This document shows, piece after piece, positions 16,031 through 25,333 of a DNA stretch of 27,274 bases. The notes beneath the pieces were generated by a model that saw only the letters and a list, made by a program, of their open reading frames with translations, was not told the DNA's origin and ran no database searches. Within the stretch, counting starts at the first letter, position 1. Every line of letters starts with the position of its first letter. The stretch spans positions 1-27,274 of the forward strand of contig DASZLR010000266.1 in assembly GCA_035552275.1 (NCBI GenBank). Reading direction: 5' to 3'. The position numbers and the translations under genes were made by a program. The stretch is from DASVLX01 sp035552275 (GTDB lineage: Bacteria; Actinomycetota; Actinomycetes; Mycobacteriales; Pseudonocardiaceae).

Positions 16031-17187
16031 TGGCGTCCGGGCGGGACATCGGCGAGTTGGTCGACCTCGCGCCGGCCGACGTGACCAGCTATCTGCGGTC
16101 GACCGGCTGGCAGGACGCCGGCGATTACGGCAGGGCGATCGCTTTCACCCGGCCGGTCGCCGGCGAGGACGTTGAGGTGCTGCTGCCGCGCCTCCGTGAG
16201 CTGCGGGACTATCCGGCGCGGATGAACGAACTGCTGGACACGGTCTCCATTGTGGAGGGTCGCTCGGCCGGAGATGTGCTGCGGGACCTGCGTTCCCCGC
16301 TGCTGGACGTGCAGCACATCCGGACGATGCCGAGCACGCCGAGTGGCACCACCCCGGTGGAGGACGGATTCCGGGCGGTCCGGGGCGTGCGGGCGCTGTA
16401 CCTGGAAGCGGTCGCCTCGGCGCTGGCCGCGCGGGACGACACAGGACGGGACGAGACACAGGCGTCACCGGCCGACAAGGCGCGGCCCAAGAAGTTCCTC
16501 GATCAGGTGCGGCTGGGCGCGGCGACGGCCGGCAGCTACGTGCTGCGGGTGGAGACCGAGGTCGAGCCGGACCACGCTCCCGTCTCGGAGGACATCGGCA
16601 TCGGCGCCCGCGCGGTGCTGTCGCACCTGCACCGGGTGACCATCGCGGCGCACTCCGCCTCGGCCGAGAGCGCGCGGGCCGGCACGCCCCGACCATTCGA
16701 GGGTTACGTCGGACAGGACGTGTCGGCCAAGCTGTGCGGCGCGCTCGCCGATCTCGGTGGCGTAGGGCAGAACCCGTTCGAGATCAGCTTCACCTGGGCG
16801 TGGGCGCTGCCGGCGGTCGATGCGGACGATCTGCCGGCCGAACTGCGCTTCGATGGGCCACAGGTACACGCCCTGCGCGCCGCCGCCAAGCACCTCAGCA
16901 GCCTCAGCGAGCCTCGGCCGGCGACCGTCGAAGGCCGCGCGAGCCAGCTCAACCAGGACGATCCCCACGCACCCGGCCGAGTGATCATCGACGGCCGGTT
17001 GATCACCGAGGACGGCGTCGTCGAAGACCAGAAGGTCGTCGCCCGGCTGCCGGTCGCGGATTACGGCCGGATCGTCGAGGCGCACCACCCCGCGCGGCCG
17101 GCGCGGGTGAAGGTGTTCGGCACGGTGCGGGCAGCTGGCCGCAGGTGGGAGTTCACCGAGGTGACCGGCATCGAGATCGTCGACTGA
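16027..17187 (+). CDS. 386-aa protein of unknown function, partner of the DUF4365 gene
   Basis: I do not recognise a named family. The N-terminal segment (about 10-100) has DVTSYLRSTGW, EVLLPRLRELRDYPARMNELLDTVS and EGRSAGDVLRDL, a helical module I associate with uncharacterised actinobacterial proteins. A middle part (about 160-270) begins DQVRLGAATAGSYVLRVE. The last 65 residues (VIIDGRL..., VKVFGTVRAAGRRWEFTEVTGIEIVD) look like a beta-barrel. No membrane segments, Walker motifs or clear nuclease motifs are seen. Starts GTG 16027 or ATG 16030; AAGGTGGG just upstream favours the ATG by spacing, and the GTG overlaps the previous stop by 4 bp. It ends 4 nt from the drmB stop, tail to tail. Confidence 0.8.
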   Translation: MMASGRDIGELVDLAPADVTSYLRSTGWQDAGDYGRAIAFTRPVAGEDVEVLLPRLRELRDYPARMNELLDTVSIVEGRSAGDVLRDLRSPLLDVQHIRTMPSTPSGTTPVEDGFRAVRGVRALYLEAVASALAARDDTGRDETQASPADKARPKKFLDQVRLGAATAGSYVLRVETEVEPDHAPVSEDIGIGARAVLSHLHRVTIAAHSASAESARAGTPRPFEGYVGQDVSAKLCGALADLGGVGQNPFEISFTWAWALPAVDADDLPAELRFDGPQVHALRAAAKHLSSLSEPRPATVEGRASQLNQDDPHAPGRVIIDGRLITEDGVVEDQKVVARLPVADYGRIVEAHHPARPARVKVFGTVRAAGRRWEFTEVTGIEIVD

Positions 17188-17191
17188 GGTC

Positions 17192-19024
17192 TCACGAGAG
17201 AAATCCGCAGCCGCCGCCGGCGATGGTGTCCACCAGCAACACTCGGTCCAGGTAGCAATTGCCGCGCTCGCACGAGGTTTCCGAGGCGAACAGGCAGGCA
17301 TGGCAGGCGGCGCCGTGCAGCCGGCCGTGCACGGCCGGGTCGTGCTCCGCGCACAGCGGGTCGGAGCTGCACAGTCGCGCGGCCGCCAGGGCCCGGTCGA
17401 TCAGTGGGCCGAGCCGACCATGCCGGCCGAGCGACACCAGGCCGCCGAGGGTGCCTTCGCTGTCCGGCGCCGCCGTGTAGAACAGCACACCCGCCATGCC
17501 CTCCACCGCGTAGACCCGTTCCCGGATGCCGGCCGCGCTGTACCCGGATTCCAACGCGAACTCGCGGATCAGGGCGTGCGCGAAGCTGTGCAGCAGCACG
17601 TATCGCGCGCCCGGCCACTCATCCGGGGTCAGATTGCGTTGTCGCCGCCAGCGCCGGTGTCCATCGACCAACGCCCGTTCCCTGGCCCGCACCGGCTCGC
17701 TCCGCTCCCACTCGGCCAGCCGGTTCTCCTTGAACCGCAGGAAGATGCCCTCACCGCGAGTCTCCGCGCAGGGCACCCAGGTCGGATCGGTGTCGGACAG
17801 CGGCGCCTGGCGATCGTCCGGCGTCTGCGTGACATCCCATTCCGGGGCGTCAATCCGGGTGAACCCGTACAGCGCGGACACCTCACGCAGCCGGGACACC
17901 AGGGTCACCTGGTCGAGCCAGTTCGCGGCAGTCGCCGGAACCCGTTCCCGCCGGGTGGTGAAATCGGGCAACGCCAGTTCCCGGCCGTTGGTGAGCACCG
18001 TCCCCTCCGGACCCCGCTGGTGGGTGGCCGCCGGCTGGGGGCCATCGGCCTCGGCCGCGGCCGCGGCCCGCCTGGTGATCGCGTCCCAGGTCTCGTCCAC
18101 GCCGAAGGGCTCCAGGTCGGGCCAGCAGCCCTGGGTGGGCAAGATTCGTTTCGCCACGTCCGCCGAGAGCCCAACCAGCAGGTTGAGCTGGTCCCAGTTG
18201 GTCGCGACCAGATGATCCACCGCGTTCTCCGCGCTGGGGACGGTGATCACGCTCATCTGCATCGGAAACCAGCCGTTGGTCGCGCCCAGCACCAAAGTTC
18301 GGGTCGGCCGGCCGCAGGCGGTGAAGGTGCCCAACTGGGGATGCCGGCCGCGGCAGCCCGGCAGGGCTTGCTGGCCGGCTTGGCCGAACGCCTCCGCCAT
18401 GGTTCGGCCGGCGCCGCACGCACAGGTGATCAGCACGTCCGCCGCTTCACCAGTGGTGCCGATCTCCCGCAGTTGCAGGGTGTGTCCAGGGCCCGGATCC
18501 GTGCCTTGATGCACGTAGTAGAGCCAGGGGAAGTCATCGAGGTGTCCGGCGGAGCAGGCCAGCACGAACCGCGCCGGCACCGCCGTCGGCCGATTGCCGC
18601 CGCTGCCCCGGCACGGGTGCACATAGCGGATCTTGTCCAGCGTGAAGTAGTTCTCCACCAGCTCGAAATTCCCGGTGTGCGCGTGGCCGAGTTGGTCGCA
18701 CGAGGTGCAGCGCAGCCAGCACGGGAACACGTCGACCGGCACACCGACCCTGGTCCAGTCGCCGAACGGGTCCTGGGTCTCCGGCAGGCACGGCGGCAGC
18801 CGCAACGCCTCCACCTGTTGGCCCAGCCTGGCCCGCACGGCGGCCAGCAGCCGTTCCTCGGTGATCTGCACGGCCCGGACGTGTTGCCAGAAGTTCAGTC
18901 CCAGCACCACGACCGAGATGTTCGGCAGGTCGGCCATGGCGCCGACGCCGAAGGTGTGCAGGAGCTGGTTCTGCCGCAGCCCGCCGACCCGCAGTGGCTG
19001 GGGCGTGTCGGAATTCGCCATCAC
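17192..19024 (-). CDS. drmB: DISARM protein DrmB (DUF1998-containing)
   Basis: A 610-aa partner of the DrmA helicase in the DISARM anti-phage system; DrmA and DrmB are known to form a DNA-binding complex. It opens with RVGGLRQNQLLHTFGVGAMADLPN, the standard DrmB N-terminus. Cysteine pairs likely to bind zinc follow: CWLRCTSC, CSAGH, CACGAG, PGCRGRH. The C-terminal DUF1998 region shows LLHSFAHALIREFALESGYS and the cysteine cluster CHACLFASETSCERGNCYLDR. GTG 19024 overlaps the drmA stop as GTGA, with an in-frame ATG directly after it. No drmC (phospholipase-D-like) gene follows; instead the convergent unknown gene ends 4 nt away. Confidence 0.93.
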   Translation of the reverse strand: MMANSDTPQPLRVGGLRQNQLLHTFGVGAMADLPNISVVVLGLNFWQHVRAVQITEERLLAAVRARLGQQVEALRLPPCLPETQDPFGDWTRVGVPVDVFPCWLRCTSCDQLGHAHTGNFELVENYFTLDKIRYVHPCRGSGGNRPTAVPARFVLACSAGHLDDFPWLYYVHQGTDPGPGHTLQLREIGTTGEAADVLITCACGAGRTMAEAFGQAGQQALPGCRGRHPQLGTFTACGRPTRTLVLGATNGWFPMQMSVITVPSAENAVDHLVATNWDQLNLLVGLSADVAKRILPTQGCWPDLEPFGVDETWDAITRRAAAAAEADGPQPAATHQRGPEGTVLTNGRELALPDFTTRRERVPATAANWLDQVTLVSRLREVSALYGFTRIDAPEWDVTQTPDDRQAPLSDTDPTWVPCAETRGEGIFLRFKENRLAEWERSEPVRARERALVDGHRRWRRQRNLTPDEWPGARYVLLHSFAHALIREFALESGYSAAGIRERVYAVEGMAGVLFYTAAPDSEGTLGGLVSLGRHGRLGPLIDRALAAARLCSSDPLCAEHDPAVHGRLHGAACHACLFASETSCERGNCYLDRVLLVDTIAGGGCGFLS

Positions 19025-22000
19025 GTCACCCCGTCCGCATTGGTACCCGAGGCACCCGAGTCATCCGGCACGACCGGTTGGTAGCCCGGCTCGGCGTCAG
19101 TGCCGCGATCGCCGGGCCGCAGCAACAGCAGCGGCACACTGGGTTCCACGTCCCGCAGGGACATCGGGCAGGTTCTGCTGTCCCAGCGGGTCCGGCCCGG
19201 CCGGCGCAGCAGGCCGACCTCGTCGGTGGCGTTCGCCGGCTGCGCGTACACCAGCCGCCGGCCCGGCTCGGCGCGTTCCCGGTCCCACATGTCCAACCGC
19301 AGGCGCAGCTCGTCGGCGACCCGCTGGCGGACATCCCGATCCGCCGGCCCGCCGGCCCGCCGCTGCAGGTAGCCGACGGCGTGATCGGCGGTGCGGGAGG
19401 TGCCGCTGAAGTCCCGGACGCCGTGATTGCCGTTGTAGGCCAGCTCCGACTCCCGGACCAGCGAGACCAGCACGCCGGTCAGCCCCCGGTCCACCGCCCG
19501 GTCCGCGAACGGCGTCACCGACAGCGCCTCGACCTGCCGGTAGAGCGTGGCGTGCACGTACTCGAAGCGTTCGTAGTGCGAGAGATCGCGCGGCCGTGCC
19601 CAGTTGTAGACGGTGAACACGATGCCGGGCTTGGACCGGCCGACCCGGCTGGTCGCCTGGATGTACTCGGCGGTCGACTTGGGTTGGTTCGCCACGACCA
19701 TCAGGCCGAGCCGGGACACGTCCACCCCGACCGCGATCATGTTGGTCGCCAGCAGCACGTCGATCGGTTCCGTCGCGCCGCGCCCATTTTGTCGGGGGAA
19801 CGGAACAGACAGCCGGTCCAGCAGCGGCCGAATCGCCTCCGAGCCCAGCCGGGACGTCAGTTCGGTGGGCGGCGAGATACGCCGCCGGGCCAGACCTCGC
19901 TCGGCGGCGCGGTACAGCCGGTTGGTCACGTCGTCCTCGACCATTCGACGCATTCCGGCGAGATCCCGCAAACTGTTGAAATAGCCCACCAGCGTCATAT
20001 ACGGATCGGTGATCTCGTTGCGACCGTATTTGACGTGCAGTCGCTGCGCGGCGCCGAGAACCGACACATAAACCCGGATCAGGGTGGACCTGATGCGCAC
20101 GCCGTGCGCGCAGATTCCCACATACCGGCGGCCCGGCGTGCTGTCCGGCGTGCTGTCCGTCGGCCGCTGCCGGGCGAAGAAGTTGTCCTCGATATCCAGG
20201 CCCGGCGGCGGGAACACCGCGTTGCGCCGGTAGAACAGGTCGCCGATCTGGCGATTCGCCCGGCGCACCGTTGCCGTGGACGCGACCACTTTGGGCCGCA
20301 CCGTCCGCGCCGTCTCGGTGTCCGTCCAACTCGCCAGCTTGTCCACGGCCGCCTCGTACAGCCCGACCAGCGAGCCGAGCGGACCGGAGATCAGGTGCAG
20401 CTCGTCCTGGATGATCAGGTCCGGCGGACGGAGCCGGTCGGCGGGCGCGATCCACGCGGCCGGCGCGTCGCCCGCCGCGTTGTGGTTCTGCCGCTCCCAC
20501 TGGTTGTCGGCCAGGATGTCGTCGGTGACATAACCGTGCCGGCCGCACCGCCGGTCGACCTGGCCGAACAGCGTCGCCGTCTCGCCGCGCCACGGCAGTT
20601 GGGCGAACTTGTCCACCGTGCCGATCAGCAGCGACGGCGGATGCCGGTAGATCTCCTCGTCCACCACCAACACCGGCAGGCCCCACCGCTCCCGGTCCAG
20701 GTTCTCCAGCTGCGCGGCCATCGCGCTGAACGGGCACAACGGATCGGCACAGATGATCAGCGTGCGCCGATGCGTCGGATCCGGGTCGATATCCCGGCCG
20801 CGCTCGATGGCCGCGCCGCACCACGGGCAACTGGAAAGCTGGTGCGGGGAGCCCGTACCGCGCGGGAACTGGCCGCGGCGGACCTGCTTGCTCCACTCCT
20901 GGGCCTGGTCGAAGGTGTTGGGCGTGACCCGCTGGCCGACCCACAGGCCGACCCGGATCGGCTTCTCGCCCCAGGTCTCGACGTCCTCCCGGCGCAGCTT
21001 CTCGGCCGCGCAGATCAGCGTGGCGGCGCGCTCGAACTGCTGGATGGTCAGCAGCCGCAGCGTATAGCGCATCAACACGGCGACGCCGTCCCGCGCGTCC
21101 AGGCCGCCGTAGCGCGGTTGCCGCCGCCGCACGGCGATGGCGAAGGCGGTCAGGCCGAGATACGCCTCGGTCTTACCGCCACCGGTCGGGAACCAGAGCA
21201 GGTCGGCCACGGCCTGCCGACGATCCTCGGCTCGTTCCGGATGCCGGGGATCAGCCAGCGATGGCAGGTTCAGCAACACGAACGCGAGCTGGAACGGCCG
21301 CCACGCCTGGACTTCCTGCGCGTCGATCTCGGTTTCCGCGTCGGCGAGGCTCAGTTCGCGCCGCTGCCGGCGCAGCGCGGCGACCTGGGTGTGCTTGCGC
21401 TGCAAGTACATCGCCCGGTTGGCGAAGCCGAACGCCTGCCGCGCAACGGGATCGCCGGCGAGCACGTCGATGCCGGCGGCGATGCGGTCCGCTGCCGTGC
21501 CGGCCGCCCCCAGGGCCGCCTTCGCTTCGGTGTGATAGCCGGCCAGCCCGGCGGCCGGATCGTCGATCCGTTCGGCCTGCCGCTCGATCCACGCCCGATA
21601 GCTGTCGACCAGCGGCCGCAGCGCGGCGATGAGATCGGCTGACGGCCCGTCGGCGAGATCGGCGAGCCGCTTCATGGTCAGTTCGAGCTCGGGCACGTCG
21701 TCATCGAGTTTCGGGCTGGGCACGTCGGTGAACGGCACTTCGTACTGCGGCACCGAGCTGGTGCTGATCAGCCGTGCTCGGCGCAGCGTCAGATCGATGT
21801 CCTCGGCCCGCACCGCCGTGCCGCTGCCGACGGCGAACTCCGGATGGTTCCGGTGCGTCATGGCGAGCTGACGCCGCTCGGCCTGGTCCTCGTCCTCGTC
21901 GGCCGCGCCGGGGCCGGGTTCGGTGCGCGGAACGAACACCGACCGGCCATCGGGACCGGTGGCGGACAGCGTCACCTGGAACAGCCACGCGGGCGCCTTG

Positions 22001-22593
22001 TCCGCGCGGCGGGGGCCGGGGGCGTGCTGCTGGTTGTCCAGGAAAATCGAGACCAGCCAGTCGCCACGATGGCGGCGGGCTCGGCCGCGCACCACGACAT
22101 CCGGATAGTCCGGGTCCGGCGAAACCGGCTCCAACAGGCCGTCGGTCAGCCGGATGGTCGCCATGCCGAAGCGTTGCTCGCGCTTCCACACCCGGCGGCC
22201 GGCGGACTCCTCCAGCTCGGACCGCATCCGCTCGTATCGTCCCCATTTCGCGGTGACGATCAGCTCGTCGGTGTCGCCCAGGACGGCGGCGGTGAAGCCG
22301 AGGGCGGAGGGGTTGAGGCTGGGCACGCTCGGCGCGTCGGGCTCCGGATCGGCGTCGTCGGTGTCGTCGCCCTGCGCCTCGCCCATGTTCTCGTGGGTGG
22401 CTGGGTCGATGGTCTCGTCGCGGGGCGCGAGCCGGCCGAGCGGGTAGCGGTCGATCGGGTTCTCGTCGCCGAACTCCTCGTCCGGGCCGCCCAGCGGGCC
22501 GAGCAGATCCGCCAGCACGAGTTCGTGCAACTCGTCCCGGATCGCCTGGGCGTCCGGCTTCGGCAGCGTCGCTTCCTCGGTCACGCCACTCAC
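19021..22593 (-). CDS. drmA: DISARM helicase DrmA
   Basis: A large SF2-type DNA helicase, 1190 aa from GTG 22593. Walker A is LLWFPTGGGKTEAYLG (about residues 465-480) and the DEAH-like box is IIQDELHLISG (about 725-735). Motif III is VVASTATVRRA and motif VI QATSRVGRSKPG. A zinc-ribbon-like insert has SSCPWCG...IICADPLCPF. These match DrmA. The start was chosen because GGGGGGAG lies 8 nt before GTG 22593; a longer frame to 22635 and a GTG at 22584 are alternatives. The promoter probably lies in the divergent gap: TTGACG at 22679-22674 (minus) with TTCTCG 17 nt on is a poor but possible pair. Overlaps drmB by 4 bp. Confidence 0.95.
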   Translation of the reverse strand: MSGVTEEATLPKPDAQAIRDELHELVLADLLGPLGGPDEEFGDENPIDRYPLGRLAPRDETIDPATHENMGEAQGDDTDDADPEPDAPSVPSLNPSALGFTAAVLGDTDELIVTAKWGRYERMRSELEESAGRRVWKREQRFGMATIRLTDGLLEPVSPDPDYPDVVVRGRARRHRGDWLVSIFLDNQQHAPGPRRADKAPAWLFQVTLSATGPDGRSVFVPRTEPGPGAADEDEDQAERRQLAMTHRNHPEFAVGSGTAVRAEDIDLTLRRARLISTSSVPQYEVPFTDVPSPKLDDDVPELELTMKRLADLADGPSADLIAALRPLVDSYRAWIERQAERIDDPAAGLAGYHTEAKAALGAAGTAADRIAAGIDVLAGDPVARQAFGFANRAMYLQRKHTQVAALRRQRRELSLADAETEIDAQEVQAWRPFQLAFVLLNLPSLADPRHPERAEDRRQAVADLLWFPTGGGKTEAYLGLTAFAIAVRRRQPRYGGLDARDGVAVLMRYTLRLLTIQQFERAATLICAAEKLRREDVETWGEKPIRVGLWVGQRVTPNTFDQAQEWSKQVRRGQFPRGTGSPHQLSSCPWCGAAIERGRDIDPDPTHRRTLIICADPLCPFSAMAAQLENLDRERWGLPVLVVDEEIYRHPPSLLIGTVDKFAQLPWRGETATLFGQVDRRCGRHGYVTDDILADNQWERQNHNAAGDAPAAWIAPADRLRPPDLIIQDELHLISGPLGSLVGLYEAAVDKLASWTDTETARTVRPKVVASTATVRRANRQIGDLFYRRNAVFPPPGLDIEDNFFARQRPTDSTPDSTPGRRYVGICAHGVRIRSTLIRVYVSVLGAAQRLHVKYGRNEITDPYMTLVGYFNSLRDLAGMRRMVEDDVTNRLYRAAERGLARRRISPPTELTSRLGSEAIRPLLDRLSVPFPRQNGRGATEPIDVLLATNMIAVGVDVSRLGLMVVANQPKSTAEYIQATSRVGRSKPGIVFTVYNWARPRDLSHYERFEYVHATLYRQVEALSVTPFADRAVDRGLTGVLVSLVRESELAYNGNHGVRDFSGTSRTADHAVGYLQRRAGGPADRDVRQRVADELRLRLDMWDRERAEPGRRLVYAQPANATDEVGLLRRPGRTRWDSRTCPMSLRDVEPSVPLLLLRPGDRGTDAEPGYQPVVPDDSGASGTNADGVT

Positions 22594-22760
22594 CGTAACG
22601 ACTCCCCCCGACACGCCGTACCCGCCGCGCCGCATCCAACAAAACGGCAGCGAGAATCAGCTATTCCCCGATGCGTCAATAAATCGGAATTGTGTCCGTA
22701 TACACCCACATCGCGCTGTGGCATTCTCGATGTGTCTCACGTTGATCGTCAGGAGGACCG
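22594..22760. promoter_or_regulatory. Divergent control region between drmA and the small-ORF/AsnB-like pair
   Basis: This 167-nt gap has an AT-rich centre. It contains short inverted repeats: CCGAT..ATCGG about 22667-22686, GTGT..ACAC around GTATAC about 22693-22708, and CCACA..TGTGG about 22709-22725. No convincing promoter pair is seen on the plus strand. Shared control of both directions is possible. Confidence 0.35.
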
Positions 22761-22904
22761 GTGTCGGCGAAGAGCAGTCCAGGAGATGGCAGCCACGGCA
22801 GGGGTATCAAGGGTGGAAGGTCCGGGACTGACGGCTCACCGACCAGTCCCATCCAGTTTGTTCGGGATTTGATCCGTGGTTTGTGGGGACTGCGGCGCTC
22901 GTAG
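22761..22904 (+). CDS. 47-aa small ORF, candidate RiPP precursor
   Basis: Begins at GTG 22761 behind a perfect AGGAGG (22751-22756, 4-nt spacer), the strongest ribosome site in the accessory region. Residues 1-30 are rich in Gly and Ser with scattered Lys, Arg, His and Asp (for example GSHGRGIKGGRSGTDGS). Residues 31-47 form an amphipathic helix-like end, IQFVRDLIRGLWGLRRS. No cysteines are present. The stop is 7 nt before the ATG of the asparagine-synthetase-like gene, so both are probably translated from one mRNA. A precursor peptide for that enzyme is the attractive reading. The lasso leader pattern (YxxP...T) is absent, so it could also be only a coupling leader peptide. Confidence 0.6.
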   Translation: MSAKSSPGDGSHGRGIKGGRSGTDGSPTSPIQFVRDLIRGLWGLRRS

Positions 22905-22911
22905 CCCGCAC

Positions 22912-24240
22912 ATGCGACAACTACGCCCGCAGTATCGGGGCCAGGATGGCCAGCTCGTCGATGAGCCGCTGACGGCGGCGGGCGCCGCGCCGTCGCTAGA
23001 TCTGGACGGGCTGGCGCGGTTGTTCACCGGGCCGGCGTTATCGGGCGAATTCATGCCGTCGTCGTTTGTCGAGGGCGTCGAACTCGTCTGGCAGCCGGTG
23101 GCGCCGACGCCGACGGACGCGCCGCTGTCCGAGGTATTCGCCGCGGCCGTTGCCGAGTTATGCGCCGATGCGATGGCGGTCGGAGTGTCGCTGTCCGGTG
23201 GACTCGACAGCCTCGCCGTGTTGGCCCACGTCCTTGCCCTCCGGCCGCGCCGCCGGGTGCTGGCCTTCGTGGTCGATCTGGTCGATGACACCGGCCGGAG
23301 CGCGGCGGACGCGGTGCGTCGACTGTTGGCAGACCTGGACGTCACTGACCATGTTCGGCTGGCCATTGTCGATCCGGAGCACTGCGCAACGGCGCCCGAC
23401 TGGTCCCCGCACGGGCCACGGCTGGACGCCCTACCGGTCGTCAACGCCAGCGTCGCCAGGTTGGCTCGGGAAGCGGGGGCCGAAGTCTTGCTCTCCGGTG
23501 ACGGCGCAGACGAACTGCTCGCCGTTCCTCGGTTCGCGACGGCGCAGGTTCTCCGGCGGTTTGGGATCCTCGGCGCCCGCCGTTACCTGGCGGACATGGC
23601 AGCGGCTGGCCCCGGCATCCTCGGCGAGCTACTGGCGATGGCCGGCCACGTGTTGCCGCCATCGGCTCGCACCCGGGTGTACTGGGCGGCCAACTGGCCT
23701 GAATGGTCCCCGCCGGCCGTATCCGGCGTCCTGGCCGAGCCGTTGCGGGACGCCGCGCGAGCGTGGGCGTGTCACTGGGTCGATGCGACGCTGGACGCCC
23801 ATGCCGCGGCGCGGCGATCCTGGGCCGCTGCCGATGCGTTCGACGCATGGTGGCCGCGCAACTACCGGGCGCCAACCGGTTCGCTGCCGGAAGTATCGCC
23901 GTTCCTCCATCCGGATGTCGTCGCGACGGCTGTGGCGCTGCCGCTGAGCGCCCGCTACCACCCGGGTGGCAATACCACCCACCAGCGGGCCAAGGCGCAG
24001 GTGATCGAGTTGTTTCCCCGGACGCTGCGATCGCTGCTGCCTGATCGCAAACGGACCTATCGAGCGGCGCTGGCGGCATCAGTGGCGGGGCGTTGTGACA
24101 CTCCGATCGCCACGGCGATCGGCCTGCTCGACGCAGGTGCGGTGGCTCGGGAAGCCGACACGGCGACGCGGATGACGGTGGCGGCCGTCGAGTGCTGGCT
24201 TGCCGGCGCCGTCACCGCCGGCATCAGAATGCCCTGGTGA
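22912..24240 (+). CDS. Asparagine-synthetase-like ATP-dependent ligase without glutaminase domain
   Basis: 442 aa. The PPi-loop SGGLDS lies at residues 95-100 and the second nucleotide/acidic motif SGDGADELL at 195-203. A C-terminal SPFLHPDVVATAVALPLSARY typical of AsnB and lasso-cyclase-type enzymes follows. The normal N-terminal glutamine amidotransferase domain (about 190 aa) is missing. Only some 90 residues precede the SGGLDS loop, including a remnant-like FVEGVELV. Such enzymes adenylate a carboxylate and form an amide, as in lasso peptide macrolactam cyclases. ATG 22912 is chosen; a GTG at 22876 overlaps the small ORF. No precursor protease (B protein), transporter or other lasso genes are seen nearby. 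Converges with the GNAT gene. Confidence 0.8.
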   Translation: MRQLRPQYRGQDGQLVDEPLTAAGAAPSLDLDGLARLFTGPALSGEFMPSSFVEGVELVWQPVAPTPTDAPLSEVFAAAVAELCADAMAVGVSLSGGLDSLAVLAHVLALRPRRRVLAFVVDLVDDTGRSAADAVRRLLADLDVTDHVRLAIVDPEHCATAPDWSPHGPRLDALPVVNASVARLAREAGAEVLLSGDGADELLAVPRFATAQVLRRFGILGARRYLADMAAAGPGILGELLAMAGHVLPPSARTRVYWAANWPEWSPPAVSGVLAEPLRDAARAWACHWVDATLDAHAAARRSWAAADAFDAWWPRNYRAPTGSLPEVSPFLHPDVVATAVALPLSARYHPGGNTTHQRAKAQVIELFPRTLRSLLPDRKRTYRAALAASVAGRCDTPIATAIGLLDAGAVAREADTATRMTVAAVECWLAGAVTAGIRMPW

Positions 24241-24270
24241 ATGAGCGTCTCCGCCAACGGTTGCCGGCGG

Positions 24271-25146
24271 CTATCCCATTCTGCGGTAGGAACACAAACG
24301 ATCGATCTCGGCGAACCCGGCCCGGTCGTACAAGGCGTTCGCCGCACCGCGCCCCCGCTCGGGATCATCAGCAGACGCATCGTCGTCCACGAACAAGATC
24401 ACCTCGCGTGCTCCGTGCTGGTGTAGCACGTCCAGCGCCGAACCCAGCAGGGACCAGCCCAACCCCTGCCCCCGATGCGATGCGGCCACCCCGATCCACC
24501 ACAACACGCCCAATCCAGGCGCGGCAACCGAAACCTGGGCATCTCCGACCCGCACGCCGTCCGAACCGCGCACCTCGACCCGCCAACCGGGGTGCTCTGG
24601 GTCGGGTAGCACGTCGGCGTCGTGGCAGCGCGGCAGATCGGCGGCAGGCAAGTCACGACGCATGTATCGCCACAAATCCGCCTCTGCGAACCTGCGGGCC
24701 CGCAACGCATCGCGTGTCACCGGTCGGTGCCGGACCGGAAGCCCTTCCAGGCCGACCGTCAAGGCGCTGGCGAACTCGAAGGCCGCCACCGAGGAAGCGC
24801 GCCCCAAACGCCCGGTCGCATGACCCAATAGCGCCTCGATGACAGCGGGCTCCTCACGCCCATGCAGCCACAAGATCAGTCCGGCGCCATCGCGCGCACG
24901 ACGCGCGTAGGACACCGCACCACGGACGACACCACGACTGTCGCACAGCACGTCCACAACCAGCCGGTCCAGTTCAGCCCACCAGGCCGAATCGACAGGT
25001 GAGCGACCTGTGACTGCTTCCGACAGCATGGCGTCGGTGCACAACGGCTGGCCGGGGATCCGATCGGCGTTGACCAAGCCCAACACAGCGGCGGTGTCCT
25101 GGACGTCAAATGAGCGAGGAGTCAGCACGGACCGCGCGAGCGCCAT
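24271..25146 (-). CDS. GNAT-family N-acetyltransferase
   Basis: 291 aa. The C-terminal half holds a full GNAT fold with the acetyl-CoA loop GVAASHRGQGLGWSLLGSAL (residues 219-238) and an ending ALYDRAGFAEIDRLCSYRRMG. The N-terminal half looks like a second, degenerate GNAT-type domain without a clear CoA loop. ATG 25146 has AGGA about 11 nt and GGTGAG about 2 nt upstream. Its stop is 30 nt from the stop of the AsnB-like gene, facing it. Acetyltransferases are known partners in some lasso clusters of the albusnodin type. Here the opposite direction makes joint transcription impossible, so a link is speculative. The substrate is unknown. Confidence 0.85.
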   Translation of the reverse strand: MALARSVLTPRSFDVQDTAAVLGLVNADRIPGQPLCTDAMLSEAVTGRSPVDSAWWAELDRLVVDVLCDSRGVVRGAVSYARRARDGAGLILWLHGREEPAVIEALLGHATGRLGRASSVAAFEFASALTVGLEGLPVRHRPVTRDALRARRFAEADLWRYMRRDLPAADLPRCHDADVLPDPEHPGWRVEVRGSDGVRVGDAQVSVAAPGLGVLWWIGVAASHRGQGLGWSLLGSALDVLHQHGAREVILFVDDDASADDPERGRGAANALYDRAGFAEIDRLCSYRRMG

Positions 25147-25333
25147 ATCTCACCGTCCTTTCCCCGCGACGTGGTGGCCAGCCACGTCTGACTGGAGCGT
25201 AGGCCACCAGTGACACACGTGCCGCGTCCGGCGCCAGCGCCGAGACACTCGACGCTTTCTTTGAACTGTTCATTCGCACTTTTGAAAACAAGAATCGCCC
25301 GATCGCGGGATACCGAGAGCATCATTTATCGGC

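Noticed and set aside
19097..20944. 615-aa minus-strand open frame
   Set aside because: Same strand as drmA but another frame; Arg/Gly/Pro-rich shadow.
18994..21642. 882-aa plus-strand open frame
   Set aside because: Antisense to drmA; the drmA frame holds all helicase motifs and zinc cysteines.
22761..24240. Calling this a lasso peptide cluster
   Set aside because: No lasso leader motif, no RRE/B protease, no transporter; left as an unclassified RiPP-like pair.
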